A DNA stretch of 64,000 nucleotides from positions 314,974-378,973 of the forward strand of contig JAXIVH010000125.1 in assembly GCA_036785325.1 (NCBI GenBank), read 5' to 3'. Positions 1 to 33,483 of the stretch are shown here, one piece after another (the first letter of the stretch is position 1; each line of letters opens with the position of its first letter). The position numbers were made by a program, and so were the translations under genes. Below the pieces are notes generated by a model. The model worked only from the letters and a program-made list of their open reading frames with translations, was not told where the DNA came from and ran no database searches. The DNA comes from Urophycis tenuis (lineage: Eukaryota > Chordata > Actinopteri > Gadiformes > Phycidae).

Positions 1-2765
<2,765 letters not shown>

Positions 2766-3456
2766 CTGAGCCTGGAATGCTGAATCAAACGTGCACAGCC
2801 TACAAATAGTCTCAACTGAGAAGGTTGACTCAACACGTCTCCACGCCTACAGAGAAGGAAAGACACCTTGGTCAACTTTTAAACATGTTCATGAAAGCCA
2901 CAAGGAAGTTCGGAATGCCCAACATGATGAGTGGCCACATTTCAGCACGTCACACTGTGCTTCTTCACAACAAGTCCTCCCTACACTAGTCCCTGTTTCC
3001 TGTCACCAAAGCCTCTCACATCTAAAAGCACAATGATAACAATAACGTCTTCTGACACCAAATGATGCAATATCATTATTAAAGAATTGTTTAGAAAACC
3101 TCGGATATTTAATTGTTCAGCAAAATAATTCTACAGCTGTAAACTTATTTACCTCTTGGGGAAGTTCCAACACTGGACTCTGATTATGTTTTTATATGAA
3201 GCTGGATAAACAGGTTAGAGAAGACTAACAACCAGTGTAGCATTACCTTTAACTCATGCTGGCCATAGGGTGAGGTTACACAAAGAAGGCTCATGCATAA
3301 ACTCATGTGAGGTATAAGCATCAACACAGTATCGACAGCAGAGCGCGAGCCCACATGGGATGACGATGCTTTTGGTAGCAAACGACACACAACTTCAGAC
3401 CTGGTGGCTCACGAAGCACTGCAGCCAAAGGGAAACTACAGTCAAACTAGACTCAA
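2766..3456. other. Intergenic region upstream of ggh
   Basis: No supported gene, RNA or repeat was seen. It lies immediately upstream of the ggh start, so it should contain the ggh promoter if the neighbouring unidentified exons belong to a separate gene. Confidence 0.4.
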
Positions 3457-4212
3457 TCATTCATCATTAAGAACAGACTTTTCAATAAAGTCCTGAACAA
3501 GTACGGTCCCTACGTTGTCATACTTCGGGTCCTTCTGGCTCAGAAGGCTTCTGGGAACAGCTTTGGTGGGAACGTAAGACTCCGAGGGGGAAATCATGCA
3601 GTGCCATGAGGTCACTGATCTGCTGCTACAGCCTGCCAGACAGCCGGCATGAAGCAGAACCAGATCCAGGGACCCCTGGGCAGCCAATACTCTGGACTAC
3701 TGGGAATGCTTGGTCATTCCCACACCTACTGTATGCAGACAATGCCTTCACTGTCGACAGGTTAACCACTTTCATCGTTTTTTGGTTTAAAAAAAAAAAA
3801 GTGCCACATGCAGACCAAGTGGCCATTAAGCCTCGGCAGGCCGCCGTGTTGGGAGCCCTCTGGTGGCCACGGGGCTCTCAGCAGGCGCGCGGTTCGCTCA
3901 CGCGTTGGGCCGGCCCTGCTCTCTGTGCAGCGTACGGTACCTGCTGTGATGTATAAGTCAACCAGGCTCTTCTTCGTGTTGTACATCCAGCCGATCAAGT
4001 TCCAATCAGCATCTCCAGATTGAGACCGAGCCCCACGCCCGTGGAGTGGCCGTGCACACGCCCTCTAGGTTCCACTGAAGAGAATTGCATTGGAGTTCCG
4101 GGTGACCATCGAGAAAATGACTCAGACATCCCAGAAAAAGAAGCTCCTTGAGGGAGTTGCTCTCCAGCTGTCCATAAAGAAAGTACACACGCAAGTCTTT
4201 GGTGATAGTCAT
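3457..4212 (-). CDS. Unidentified coding-like exons (partial gene or decayed gene)
   Basis: I do not recognise this. One open stretch ends at a stop at 3457-3459 and contains SYVPTKAVPRSLLSQ and GTVLVQDFIEKS. Upstream, a second open stretch (about 3940-4060) reads DADWNLIGWMYNTKKSLVDL and ends at a GTACCG donor. An acceptor-like CAG near 3640 joins the two in phase. A third open stretch at about 4020-4212 (VYFLYGQLESNSLKELLF) is in another frame. No start codon, full exon chain or poly-A signal could be fixed. It sits between ggh and nmrk1 on the same strand. It could be a small real gene, extra exons of a neighbour, or the remains of a lost gene. Confidence 0.3.
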
Positions 4213-4502
4213 TCATTTTAAGTTTTGTAACCAGGGAGAAATATTTGTCACCAATTGTAGTATTACAGTTAAGTTGAAGAAAAAGAAGGGCTGACGGTAA
4301 AGACAGAGACAACAGTGACATGTACAGTAATGGTCCACTAACAGTACACTAACATGCCTTTAACAACGCACGGCCTGCATTGTGACTCAAAGACAGTCGA
4401 CATCCCACGGTTGTACAAGAGGGAAACAGAACAGTGAACTAAAGTGGCTTCCCTGTTGAAACCAGACAAAAGGAACTGAAAGCAGATGCAGAATTTGACA
4501 AT

Positions 4503-4508
4503 TTTATT
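4503..4508 (-). terminator. Candidate poly-A signal of nmrk1
   Basis: AATAAA on the minus strand, about 380 bases past the nmrk1 stop at 4889. This is the first consensus hexamer I noticed downstream. Inferred from position only. Confidence 0.5.
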
Positions 4509-4552
4509 GGCTGAAAAAAATAAGTTTTTTTGCTGCTACATACATGGTACCA

Positions 4553-4554
<2 letters not shown>

Positions 4555-4598
<44 letters not shown>
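4555..4598. repeat. (TTA)n microsatellite
   Basis: About 14 units of ATT/TTA just upstream, on the minus strand, of the putative nmrk1 poly-A signal, in its 3' UTR. Confidence 0.9.
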
Positions 4599-4888
4599 GT
4601 AGGAAGTAGGAGGGAATAAAACCCTGTACTAAAACATTACACAGGATGTGAATGGCAATAAATAAGAGACAAAAACACATGCTGGTATGAATGGATATCT
4701 GGAGTTCTTATTGACCTAATAACAAAAATATGAATGACTCAAAACTCCATGAACCATGCACCAAGCATAAAGGTGAACAAGGGCACAAACCTAATTACCA
4801 ATACAAGAGTATTCCAAAAAAACACATTTGGTCCTTTTCATTTGCAGCAGGCAGAGGTGACCAACGTTCATGACATCTGCTTCAGTTC

Positions 4889-6292
4889 TTACAAGGCCAC
4901 AGAGTTCATGTCAGTCTTTCGCTGTGAATAAAACACACAAATAAAAGGTCAACATCTAGTTGCAACTATGTCCTGCCATCAGTTTACAAGTGGAACAAAT
5001 TGCTTGGTTTTCACTTAAAAATGATGGCTTTAAATATGAAGGAAAAAAATACTACAAAAATGCCACAGGCAATACAAACAAATGCATTGGCAATACTTAC
5101 CCTCAGGTTTTCGATTTCTGCAGTTATATCATCATAAACATATCCCAGAAGCTCATCTTTTGACTTTAATCCATCCAGTAAGACTGGTAGAAAAAGAGAG
5201 ATCACACGGCCATTTTGTCATCACATTCAATGTCAGCACCTTTTATGTATAACAGCAAAACCTAACTGACGTAAATGTTGGTTTTCATGAAGCCACAATT
5301 AAAGGAACAATCCAGTGTGAGCAGAATAGGCCACTTTGTGGTCACCTTTGACCTTTACAATACTGTGAGTGCACACATTCTTGTCAGGTTATGTTCAGTT
5401 TTACATTACAACCAGAGCCTTGGACAAACGTGTCTTCATACCTCGGCCACGTTTCCTCGGCCCATACTGCGGTTTATTCAGCACCTTACTGCCAATTCAC
5501 TTACCGATCCCTTGCACCGTATTCTGCATCTCCTGGCGGTGTTTCAGGTACATCGGCCAGACGTGTCCGTCGAAATACCCTGCTGGATCTGGGGGCGTGT
5601 ACACCCTCGAACTGTCACAAAGCAAAATTGGGTAACTATTGAAGGGTTAAGGGGGCATTTAGCAGAAGCTTTTGTCCAAAGCGACTTACAATCAGTACAT
5701 TTGTGGGTTTCGACATGTGGAGGATCAACGGGATCGAACCGCCGACCCTACAGTTAGTGGACGACCTGCTATGTCCACCCGCTCTATCCACTGAGCTACT
5801 GCTACGTTATTAACTAATAAGCATGTATATAGAGTTGAACCGTTTCAAGCCATTGAGCAATAATTTTGAATGCACATTTTGGTTTTACAAACCAATCTTG
5901 CTTTCTTTCAGAATATAGAATGCTGAAACATTCTGAAACCCATAAATCACATTAAAATGTTGCTTCATGTTGGTATTCTTACCATCTCCGTTTGTAACAT
6001 TCAGCATAGGGGATTTCAAGAAAGTATCTTTTGTCCATTAATTCATTCAAAGGCCTGTGAATGAATAAAACACGATTAGAGAATCCCAATGCACAAGTTT
6101 TTCCTCATTATTTTGTTCACCTTCTCTGACTCACAGGTTCGAGTGAAACATGAGAAACAGAATATATACATATAGGAATATATTCATAATATATGACATA
6201 AAGCTACTGACAACATGAAGGGGTGACAGAGTGTCTCTACACTTTAATTCACCAAATGATTCATGATCTCTGATGTTTCACATCACCAAATA

Positions 6293-6329
<37 letters not shown>

Positions 6330-7738
6330 AATAATAATAATAATAATAATGATAATAATAATAACAACAACAACAACAACAACAACAATAATAATAAAGT
6401 TCAATATCCCAACATGGCGTCTCAGTGGTCACCTGTAGTTAAAGATGAGGAAGCCTTCTACGATGAGCACCAACACCTCCTTGTGGGAGGCTCCTGTAGC
6501 CCCATATGTTGAGGGGTTCAAGGAGCCCTGCAGCCTCGAGGACATCTCCTCCATCATCTGGTCCATGTGCAGAGCATCCATCACTGGGAACACTTCACTC
6601 ATCAGCGTTTCACAGCAAGACATTTACGTGAAAGACATGATCATCAACACGGTCATCTTTGGTAATAAAATGTGTGCGGATCCGTCTGGGGTTGATTTTG
6701 ATGTCGGTATCTGAGAGAGGGTTACGCTTCAAAGGTTTGAGACGTTACAAAGAAAGAATCATAAAGTTAGCATGTTAGCGTGGTCATAATCATGAAGAAA
6801 ACATGGCCCCCCTTTGCATTTGTGTAATCTCAAAGTTTTTAAATTCAAGCTGAATCAGGAGATTCACTTACATTACACAACATTATGCAACATTCTGTTG
6901 CATAGAATGGCTTGTGGGCTGATTTCTATTATATTTGAACCAGGTATTTTTTTCCGGGTATGTTTATTTATGATTATAACTCATATTACTTAATGATCTA
7001 TGACTTCATCATTTAAGATCTCAAGCAGGCTGTAGTTACCTTACTGGCCAAAGGGGGCAGTAATGAGAAGGGTTTTCTAAATCTTACACACAGGCGTCAA
7101 TTTCAAATGAACCCAAGCTGAACTCTGTTTCAGCTTGAATTTGAACACTGAGATTTTAAAGACCAATCAATAAATCTAACAAAGTCTTGTTAATACTGTT
7201 ATTTCATGATGAACATGTTCACACAGGGATTTGATTAACTGCTAATTCCTAGAGAACCTCCACACTGAAAAGCAAAATTAGGAATACAAGGCCCCTACGG
7301 TCATATTGCTTGAATCCATTACTGTCAACAGGTACCACGGAGTCATCCTAAAGAAAAGAGTCCACCATTACTAAATAACATGCAAAACATCTGGAAAACA
7401 CACATTTTCACATACACACATACAGCCAAGTGGCAAGAGGTTGAAGGCCTACTTTAAAAAATGTGTCCTGTGAAATGATGCAACTGTGTGGGAGCTTCTG
7501 ATGTAGACTAGCAGCCAACGTGGACTTCCCACCATTAGTCATCCTATATCAAACACATCACAAGAGTCTTATTTACATTAGATACATGAAGGAATGCATG
7601 ATGATACATGATACATGTGATACATGAAGACACTGGAATCACTCAGGACAGCTCTGCCCATGCGTCATATGGATGGACAGCAGAAGAAGGGGTGATAAAG
7701 AGCCCTTACCCGCCAATTCCAACAACTAGTGTATTCAT
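4889..7738 (-). CDS. nmrk1: Nicotinamide riboside kinase 1
   Basis: Phosphorylates nicotinamide riboside to NMN in the salvage route to NAD+; a cytosolic P-loop kinase of the uridine kinase-like group. Exons on the minus strand: 7710-7738, 7453-7543, 7299-7347, 6433-6583, 5983-6054, 5505-5611, 5101-5183, 4889-4921. They sum to 615 nt, giving 204 aa (human about 199). The Walker A loop is split over exons 1-2 (GIGG then MTNGGKSTL). Exon 2 ends in SCIISQDTFFK, exon 4 carries the acidic stretch VLIVEGFLIFNYR, exon 5 gives YFLEIPYAEC, and exon 6 has the family hallmark YTPPDPAGYFDGHVWPMYLK. The start at 7738 aligns with the human start; an in-frame ATG at 7759 exists. It lies head to head with ostf1, as in human 9q21. 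Confidence 0.95.
5645..5812 (-). mobile_element. tRNA-derived SINE, family A
   Basis: Read on the minus strand, it starts with a tRNA-like head containing TAGCTCAGTGGATAGAGCG (A box) and GGTTCGATCCC (B box). It ends in the widespread fish tail GCTTTGGACAAAAGC..CTGCTAAATG. It lies in nmrk1 intron 5. A second copy of the same family is at 47034-47195. Confidence 0.8.
6293..6398. repeat. Compound trinucleotide repeat (TTA, AAT, CAA)
   Basis: Successive runs of TTA, AAT and CAA units in nmrk1 intron 4. TTA followed by AAT makes an inverted repeat that could form a hairpin. Confidence 0.9.
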
Positions 7739-8109
7739 CTCAGACGACAGCACCTGCATGTAAAATAGAAAAATGTTGCAGCGCAGTCTCAGTTATCAGC
7801 CAGCATTATTCTATGACAATATCGCCACGACAAAGAGTTTATGTTTAACAGCGATGGGAACCTACTTTCTTTCCAGTTGCATCAAGGGGGATCTATTTAC
7901 AAACACACAGGGTGACATGTGACCTGTAGTCGCTCGGTGATTGGCAGCGCAGCCGTGAGGTCATAGGTGGGAGGGCCTCATGCCGCTGACGTACACACGT
8001 GTAGTCATTTGACTCTCATTCATACACCGGATTTGTATAATGTTGTTTTAGCTGCTCGCTGTTGAACAAAGACATACTTTGTTTTTTTCTGCACTTTCAC
8101 AATAAATAT

Positions 8110-8445
8110 ATCAGAAGTCAGAAATATGTTTATTGCCATTTATTGACTTTACGTTGACTTTACGTTCCTCAATTATCTTATTGTAGACAATTAGGCCTAC
8201 CCTAAGAATTACTCTTTTGAGTCCCGTGAGGGAAATTTGGTCCCTCCATTTAACCAAATCGTGAATTAGTGGAATACACACAGCACACAGTGATGGTGAG
8301 GCACACAGTGAGGTGAAGCACACTAATCCCGAGGTAGTGAGGGGTTAGGTGCCTTGCTCACAGGCACTTCAGCCGTTCGTACTGGTTCGAACCGGCAACC
8401 CTCTGGTTAAAGTCCGAAGCCCTAACCATTAGGCCGCGGCTGCCC
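8110..8445 (-). mobile_element. tRNA-derived SINE, family B
   Basis: On the minus strand the head reads GCCTAATGGTTAGGGC (A box-like) and GCCGGTTCGAACC (B box). It is followed by a SINE body with CCAAATTTCCCTCACGGGAC. Boundaries are approximate; no clear target duplication was identified. Confidence 0.7.
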
Positions 8446-8589
8446 AATGCTCTTATGTGTTGTACGTCTTGGCACTTTAATCGCTCTTTATAACTTGGCA
8501 CTTAGTCAGAGATTTTGTATACTAGCAATGGTTAACCTAGCAATTGAAATGCTTGAAACTTGTTCTGCTGACTTTCTTACTGTATTAGC

Positions 8590-8695
8590 AGTAATGAAAT
8601 GTTTCACCTTCTTATGACAAATGTACTCTTTGTAAGTGGCTTTGGATAAAAGCGTCTGCTAAATGCCCTAAATGTATGTAATGTAAATGTTATGT
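8590..8695. repeat. SINE/DNA repeat tail fragment
   Basis: Contains GGCTTTGGATAAAAGCGTCT followed by GCTAAATGCC and a TAAATGTA-rich tail, a common fish interspersed-repeat end. Confidence 0.6.
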
Positions 8696-9009
8696 TATGA
8701 TTTAATGTATTGTGTTCGAGTAAATCCCCCACTTTACCAAATTCAGAACCCATTGATGTATTATAAGAACCGACAAGAACACCAGATGGGTGTAGAGAAC
8801 CCAAGAGAACCCCACAGGAGAACCGAATAAGTTTGGAGAAGCACACGCTCTGAAGAAACACCAGAGCGCACTGGTTGGCGCATGCGCACACGGACCTTTC
8901 CGTAAACGCGAGATTGGTGGACTTCCTCATCGAGTGAGCCAAAGCCTTCGCGATCGTGATCGACTATTTTCGATAGACTCGCGTATATCGGGAATTTGTC
9001 ATCTATACA

Positions 9010-13955
<4,946 letters not shown>

Positions 13956-14970
13956 GGTGGTCTTCCTCCGGGCCTCGTGACGGACCGGCTCGGTTGAATA
14001 ATCCCACCCCCCCCCCCAACCCCCCACCCCCACCCCACCCCTGTGCCGGTTGTGAATATTTTCATTCCTTTCTACGTTTTGTGATTTTGATCTCTTGCCT
14101 CCACGTTCTCCCTGAGAGGTAAATCCACTGAGTTTACCTTTTGACCCTTTTTGGCTTCGAGTGCATTTCAATAGACGTCCAGGATCATCCAGGGCTGTGA
14201 CCCCGAGTCAGAGGCCCAGGAGACATGGTCAGCAGTCAAGGTAGAAGAGGGACTCTTAACTTGAAGAGACATTCCAGTTATGCAGCTTGCTTATAATAGA
14301 ATGAGTGCCTTACCTGGACTGTTATTACGTTAAGGTTAAAACAAAAGAATAACCCAAATACAATTCAGAACACATTTTCAACAAATATGATCTCACAAAT
14401 AGAGCACAGTAGCCTTACTAAACATAATCTTGACTTGTATTTAACTACTTTGGGATTTTTTTTTTTTTAATGCAGAATAAGATATTTTTCAGCTGTCAAC
14501 CTTCTATGGCAGTGAATGGGATTTGGGTTTTGATGAAAGTAATATATTTTTGATTGTTCTTGTGTTCTGAGGGACCCAATGGGATGCACTTTGGTTTTCT
14601 GTCTGGTGTTTCTTTGGCTTTTCAAAGCACACGTGTGCACTGCACCAGGCGTCTGTGTAGACCACTTGCCTTCCTCCTTCTCGTCCCGCAACAGTGGTCA
14701 TCGTCAAACTGCATTCTGCGCTGCATGCGTTTACGCAAGATATACCACTTATATATACACTTATCTTGAGCGTGGACATCTTTCGTCTTCTTTGTATTAA
14801 AAGCATCTCCGGGCGCCATGTTGTGGTCACACTCTGGGTGGTCTTTAAACAAGTGCCTTTTAAAGCAGAAGACTGCTGATGGTTGGCTGTCATTTCCTGG
14901 ATGTTAAATTTAATTTGTTCATTTCTGCATTTTCTATGTTTGACATGCAATAAACTTCCACAGTCAACGG
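13956..14970 (+). other. ostf1 3' UTR
   Basis: Follows the ostf1 stop; contains a C-rich run near 14006-14040. It ends with the AATAAA at 14949-14954. Extent inferred from the signal. Confidence 0.6.
14949..14954 (+). terminator. ostf1 poly-A signal
   Basis: Consensus AATAAA on the plus strand about 1 kb after the stop. Confidence 0.65.
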
Positions 14971-15287
14971 AAAATGGATTCATATTCTATATGAAGCTCT
15001 ATATACGTATATATAGTGTCGCCATGCAAGCCAGTGTGAGTGTCTCAGCATCATTGAGGGTCTAATCCACGCCCAGCTCCTCAGATTAGTGGGATTCTAA
15101 CATTTGTAGCATTCTTAAAGTACTGTGACCAGGGGTTATGAATGAGTGCTTTCACAAAATTGATGACGAGCGCAGCTCCATGTAATGTCATTGGCCAACA
15201 TTCAGCGTACATGACCTGGACTCATTAGATTACTTTGCAAAAACAACACAAGGCCACGATGATCATTTAGAAAATCCAAACTTGTCC

Positions 15288-15293
15288 TTTATT
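15288..15293 (-). terminator. Candidate distal mapkapk5 poly-A signal
   Basis: AATAAA on the minus strand, just outside the ostf1 3' end. Confidence 0.4.
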
Positions 15294-15699
15294 ACAAAGT
15301 CAGCATGATGACATTTCTAAGAAGGCAGAAGGGCAAGAGGGAGAATGCGGACGTTAGTACAGCGCGTTCTTGATCTAGTACTTGATCCTACTAAACATGC
15401 TACAGAACTGGCAACAAGAACTGAATCATGAAACAAAAAGGACCATACTTCAAAGTGCTTCCCACTACAGCATATGAGCCTAACTGATGTACAGCCACCT
15501 ATGTTGTATTAGAAAATAACTGCCATTCTTAACAGCTTCCTACAGCAAGATTCAGGGGGGGGGGGGGATTTTTTTTTTTTTCTTTCTCAAGCCTTTTTTT
15601 GTACAAGTGCAGGGCCAAGGCAAAAAACAAAGAAAGCTGCTTTGTGTTTTTGAAGCCGGTCATTGTTCAGAGGACGCTCGGTGCAGGCCATGAGCCTCC

Positions 15700-15893
15700 A
15701 CCCTACACCAGACCCAGCCTACACCAGCCTCCACCCTACACCAGACCCAGCCTACACCAGCCTACACCAGACCCACCCTCCACCCTACACCAGACCCAGC
15801 CTCCACCCTACACCAGACCCACCCTCCACCCTACACCAGCCTCCACCCTACACCAGACCCAGCCTCCACCCTACACCAGACCCAGCCTCCACA
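15700..15893. repeat. Minisatellite, CCTACACCAGACCCAGCCT-type unit
   Basis: About ten imperfect units of roughly 20 bp mixing CCTACACCAG, ACCCAGCCT and CCACC blocks, within the presumed mapkapk5 3' UTR. Confidence 0.85.
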
Positions 15894-18437
15894 GCGGTCT
15901 AGCGGTCTGCAGCTGGTTGGCCGACTGAGCAGCTGGGATACGGTGCTGTGGAGCTACACTGACCGCCAGCCTCCGCACGCTGGCCAGTTTGTCAACACCA
16001 CTAATGAATCCACACAGCCGCCGCCTCTCTTCGCTAACGGGGGATATGACCTCAACATTGTGTGGTTTCAGGAAGCAGCTTTGATTCACTTTGATAGCCC
16101 CCCACATGGAAGTAAGCTACATATAGAAATGACAAAATGTGTCATGCTTTCTGAGTCATTAGAGACCGCACGCACACACGCGCACATACACACACACACC
16201 AAAATCAAAAGTCAGAATTAAATTCCATAATACACACCTATCTCTGTTGTGAGTTCTCTCAACCACTGCTCAAAATGATTGAAGGGATCGTTCATCAAGT
16301 AGTTTTTTGGGACAGTCCAGCGGTTGGATCAAAGCTGTCCCATGGTTCAGAAGGCACGGTGTGGTCGTTCAGTGGCTGTACTGGCCTGAGAAGCATCACC
16401 ATGTACCAAGGCCGTGATCGTTAACCAATTAGAAGTTCAGGAAGAAAAACCCAGAAAAAAAAAGCTTTCGGAGCCTTTGAGGAGTCATTCAAAAGAAACG
16501 GGCACACAATCCACTGGAGGACAAAGTGCACCAGCGTTTCTCTACAGGTGATGGAATGAAAGGAGGACCCAAGGTAAACGCACTCCAACTTTTGAGTTGG
16601 CCGTTTACTCGTTTTAAACCCCATCGGGACACGACAGGCCAGTGACTGCCTCAGAGCCCGTGGGTCATGGTAGGAGATTTTAATCTCACAGCAGGTTCCT
16701 TCTGGTTTAGAAGGATTATAAGACTTTAGCAAAAACAGGCATTTCTCAAACAACAGAGGTGATCTCTAAATGCACACGCGATCCAAACAAAGTGTGTAAA
16801 ATGTTAGCGTCATGTGTTCCACCCACAGGGCCTCAGGATGAGAGGAGCAACGTCCCCTCCCACCTCTCTGCTGAAGCATCATGTAGTGATATGTTGTGCT
16901 ACAGCTCTGGACTGACAGCTGAGCCCACCAATAGGTTACGGACAGGAACCAGAGAGTTCCAGGTCACTAATACTGACCACATACTTCATATCCAGACAAA
17001 CGGGTACATGCTCTAGAAACCAAACATGGAACTATTGCACATTTAGCAGCACAGGCCGATGCTATTGCCAAGTGATTTCAGAACACCTTTGAAACAGACA
17101 AGAGTAAACTGCCTTGTAATGAAACTCTGCCTGCTCTGCTGGTTGCAACAAAAGAACCTTTTAGCAGCCGTGTCTTGTTGTGCATATCGTTTGTGATCAG
17201 TCTGTGGCTCCTGACAGGCAGAATGCCTCTAAACTGTTGAACTAAAGAAGCAACCAGCTCATAGATTGAAGTGGACCATGAAGTACAGCAGAACAGGTAC
17301 TTCTTTTGGTTTTGCCCAGTTGAAAACAGCAGACCGGCTGAATTTCCGTAAATATTACATGAAAGTAAAGCAGCCCAGGTGATCTTAACAGCAGCCATCT
17401 GACCGAGATTATAAATACAATGAACAAAAACAAATGGACACTTAAATATCTCAACGTATTTACACAAAACACACTTCAAACACAAGTTGAAATTGTGAAG
17501 ATGATCAACTCGAAAAGCTAAATCAAGTAAATAAAAGGATATTTTGAAATTATTTGGTATACAACTCTTCTCCTTGGATGACGTTTGTCTCTTAGGTATG
17601 TACTCCTGCTTCCAACAAGTGGAGCTCCAGACTGGTTCTAAACCAGAACTTTGGACATGAGAACGTTCAGGACTTCATCATGTCAACATCGAGCCATGAG
17701 GTAAAACAGCCGTGTAGATTTAAGTGTAGATTCAGAAGAAAAGCTGTTTCATTATGAAAACAGGCGTTGCTGAGGGGGAAATTATTTAATGACGGCTGTG
17801 TTGGAATCATTTAATAAGGTGGGTCCACCTTTTATTTCCCCCTGAAAAGAGTCGTTCACAGTTCTGGAACTTGATAAGATAATAAAGTAATCAAGGTTAG
17901 AGTTTAGTTTGGAGAAAAACTATGAATAAAACAATACTTAAAACAATTCAAAAGCAATCCAGGAGTCCGAGTATGGAAGAGCATACAAAGTCATTCTGTA
18001 GTCCAGAGCCTCTGGCCTAAGACACCAAACAGTGGAATTATTGTGTCAAATAAATAAAATTCATAGAATTGTTAAAAGAAATAAAATATAATAAAATTAA
18101 GTTAAATGACAGGGAACATTGGACAAGTAGTAAAAATTCCCTCCCAGAAAATAACTTCTCACTGATTAGATCTCTATAGTTTCAATTTGTTTTTTGAAAA
18201 ACAAAAATATAGATTTTTTTTCTCCATGTTCTTTGCCATTGGTAGTTAAGAAAAGATTTATAGTACCAATGTGCCCACGTTGAAATATATCTGCAGCTGT
18301 ACAATATGTGAATATATTGTATGTGAATTCATGGAGAGAAAAAAAGACACAGTAGCTCATCAATATACATAAAAAATGACACTTCTTGGTTTAAAAAGGC
18401 TCATAATAAACTATATAAAAGATATAAAGACCGCTTC

Positions 18438-31771
<13,334 letters not shown>

Positions 31772-33449
31772 GGTTGTGTTTCACTTGTCACCGCTGGGCT
31801 TGTCTGGCGATCTCATAGGGTTTACGATAAAAACGAACTGCTTGAGGTCCGATACTCGTGGCTTAAGTTCCCCCCACAAGGATGCATCTACTCATTATAG
31901 GACACGACCATGAGATCCACTTAGTATTCCACCGGCAAGCCACAAGTCGGGTGGGTTGACTTGCTGACGCCGAAGTCAACGCCAAGCAGCCGGTAGGGTC
32001 GTCAGGCCAGGTGGGCTCACAACCTCGGGTCCCGACTCGCTTTTCCGATCGACTTGAACTCACTGTTGCGACCATGTAGAGCGCAAGATAAATCCCAGTA
32101 CAAGCAAAATACACCTAACCCACCACTTTTGGTGTGGCGCCGAGCATGGGATTAGAATGGTATATTTATAGCCGCGACACCGCTCCGCTAACGCTGGGAC
32201 TCTGGAGAAGGGATGCCGACTAAACACTAGCGTTATGATAGTTTAGTGTGTTGTCTCGATTGATCACGGGCAGCAAATGACCCGATCAAATCTAAAAACA
32301 TGAGGATTTAGCGGGGTTTAGTTGTTATATACGCTATAGTTAGTGTCAAAATAAACCGGGTATAATGTTCGAGGCTCACAGACGTGGAACGGGCTAACTC
32401 ACAACAGTGGCTAAATTACTTAGCTCGTAGCACGCAAAACGACGCACATTAACACTGTATCGCAGTCCAAAAGATGCGACGTTAGCACGATCTGGGGTAC
32501 ATTGAAGGCGTATCGATTCAACAGCAGTAAGAGCCTAGTGTATGAAGGTGAAGGTGACCAAAGAAATGCTGCTAGCGCTGGGCTACCTTGCTAGCTCTTT
32601 CATGGCTTGAGCTTCTGTTCACGGACCGACTCGACACCGTGTAGCTGGCCGCTGAGCGCCTGATGAAAATACGCACATATTTTGGTAGTCCGGTGTCTTG
32701 CCTCTACGTAATCTCTGATCTCACCCCATAAACTCGCTTTAAAACTGAATTATTAAAACTTACTACTACTACTACTGGGCACTTTCATCAGAGTTAACAA
32801 AGGTGGATCAATGAGAGAATCTTTGGAAATGTATAATAATACCCGACTTCTACTCCTACTACGAATAATATGAAATACATACTCGAACATATTTACAATT
32901 TAACATAATTAGATTAATGTAATCATTGTTGGTTTTGTCGCTACGAAACGCCAGACACATGCGGAACCGGCTGCCATACATGCAATATTTTGTTTAGTTT
33001 GACATTTGTAACAAGAATTGAAATGCAGCATCAATTACTTTAAACCATAGGACCATGCATTATATGTGATAAAAAAAAATACTTTGCATGCTACATTTTG
33101 AAGCATCTTAAAACAAAACTCGCTGTAAATAAATGTTGGGCTCCCCTCGGCCCACTTTAGACATTTAGTCATGGTAAAGGCTATATAGGCTACTCGCCAA
33201 AGCTCATATCTATATAAAAAAAATATATGCATTATACTATCTGCTATTAGGCTTCAATATCTAACTGACATTGACATTAGTTTATCAATATGCGTAGTGG
33301 GACCGAATAACATTTGATTTATGTTGCTGTACTAATTTGATTAAAAAACCTCCACCAAATGATCAACAGCCAATTATATTACGATCACGGTATCCATATT
33401 ATGCATTCAGTATTCATACTGTCACAGCCATATAAATATTACCAACTAT

Positions 33450-33483
<34 letters not shown>

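Larger units (their letters stand above)
7739..9009. promoter_or_regulatory. Shared nmrk1/ostf1 head-to-head intergenic region
   Basis: 1.27 kb separates the two divergent start codons, so both promoters must lie here. It also holds a SINE at 8110-8445 and a short repeat tail at 8590-8690. I could not place a TATA box or transcription start with confidence. The stretch at 8870-9005 is richer in CpG and directly precedes the ostf1 start. Confidence 0.5.
15270..18437 (-). other. Probable mapkapk5 3' UTR and flank
   Basis: No convincing exon was found in this 3.2 kb stretch. AATAAA on the minus strand at 15288-15293 is a plausible distal end, placing the convergent ostf1 and mapkapk5 ends about 330 bases apart. 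An earlier poly-A site is possible. It includes a G13/T run at 15557-15581 and a 21-bp minisatellite at 15700-15893. Confidence 0.5.

Noticed and set aside
5690..5812. Possible tRNA gene
   Set aside because: A and B boxes are present but the cloverleaf is not intact, and the sequence continues into a SINE body and tail; a second copy is at 47034-47195.
8340..8445. Possible tRNA gene on the minus strand
   Set aside because: tRNA-like head of a longer SINE; no proper acceptor stem.
15871..16107. Minus-strand open frame beside a minisatellite (possible extra exon)
   Set aside because: No family resemblance and it lies in the presumed mapkapk5 3' UTR.
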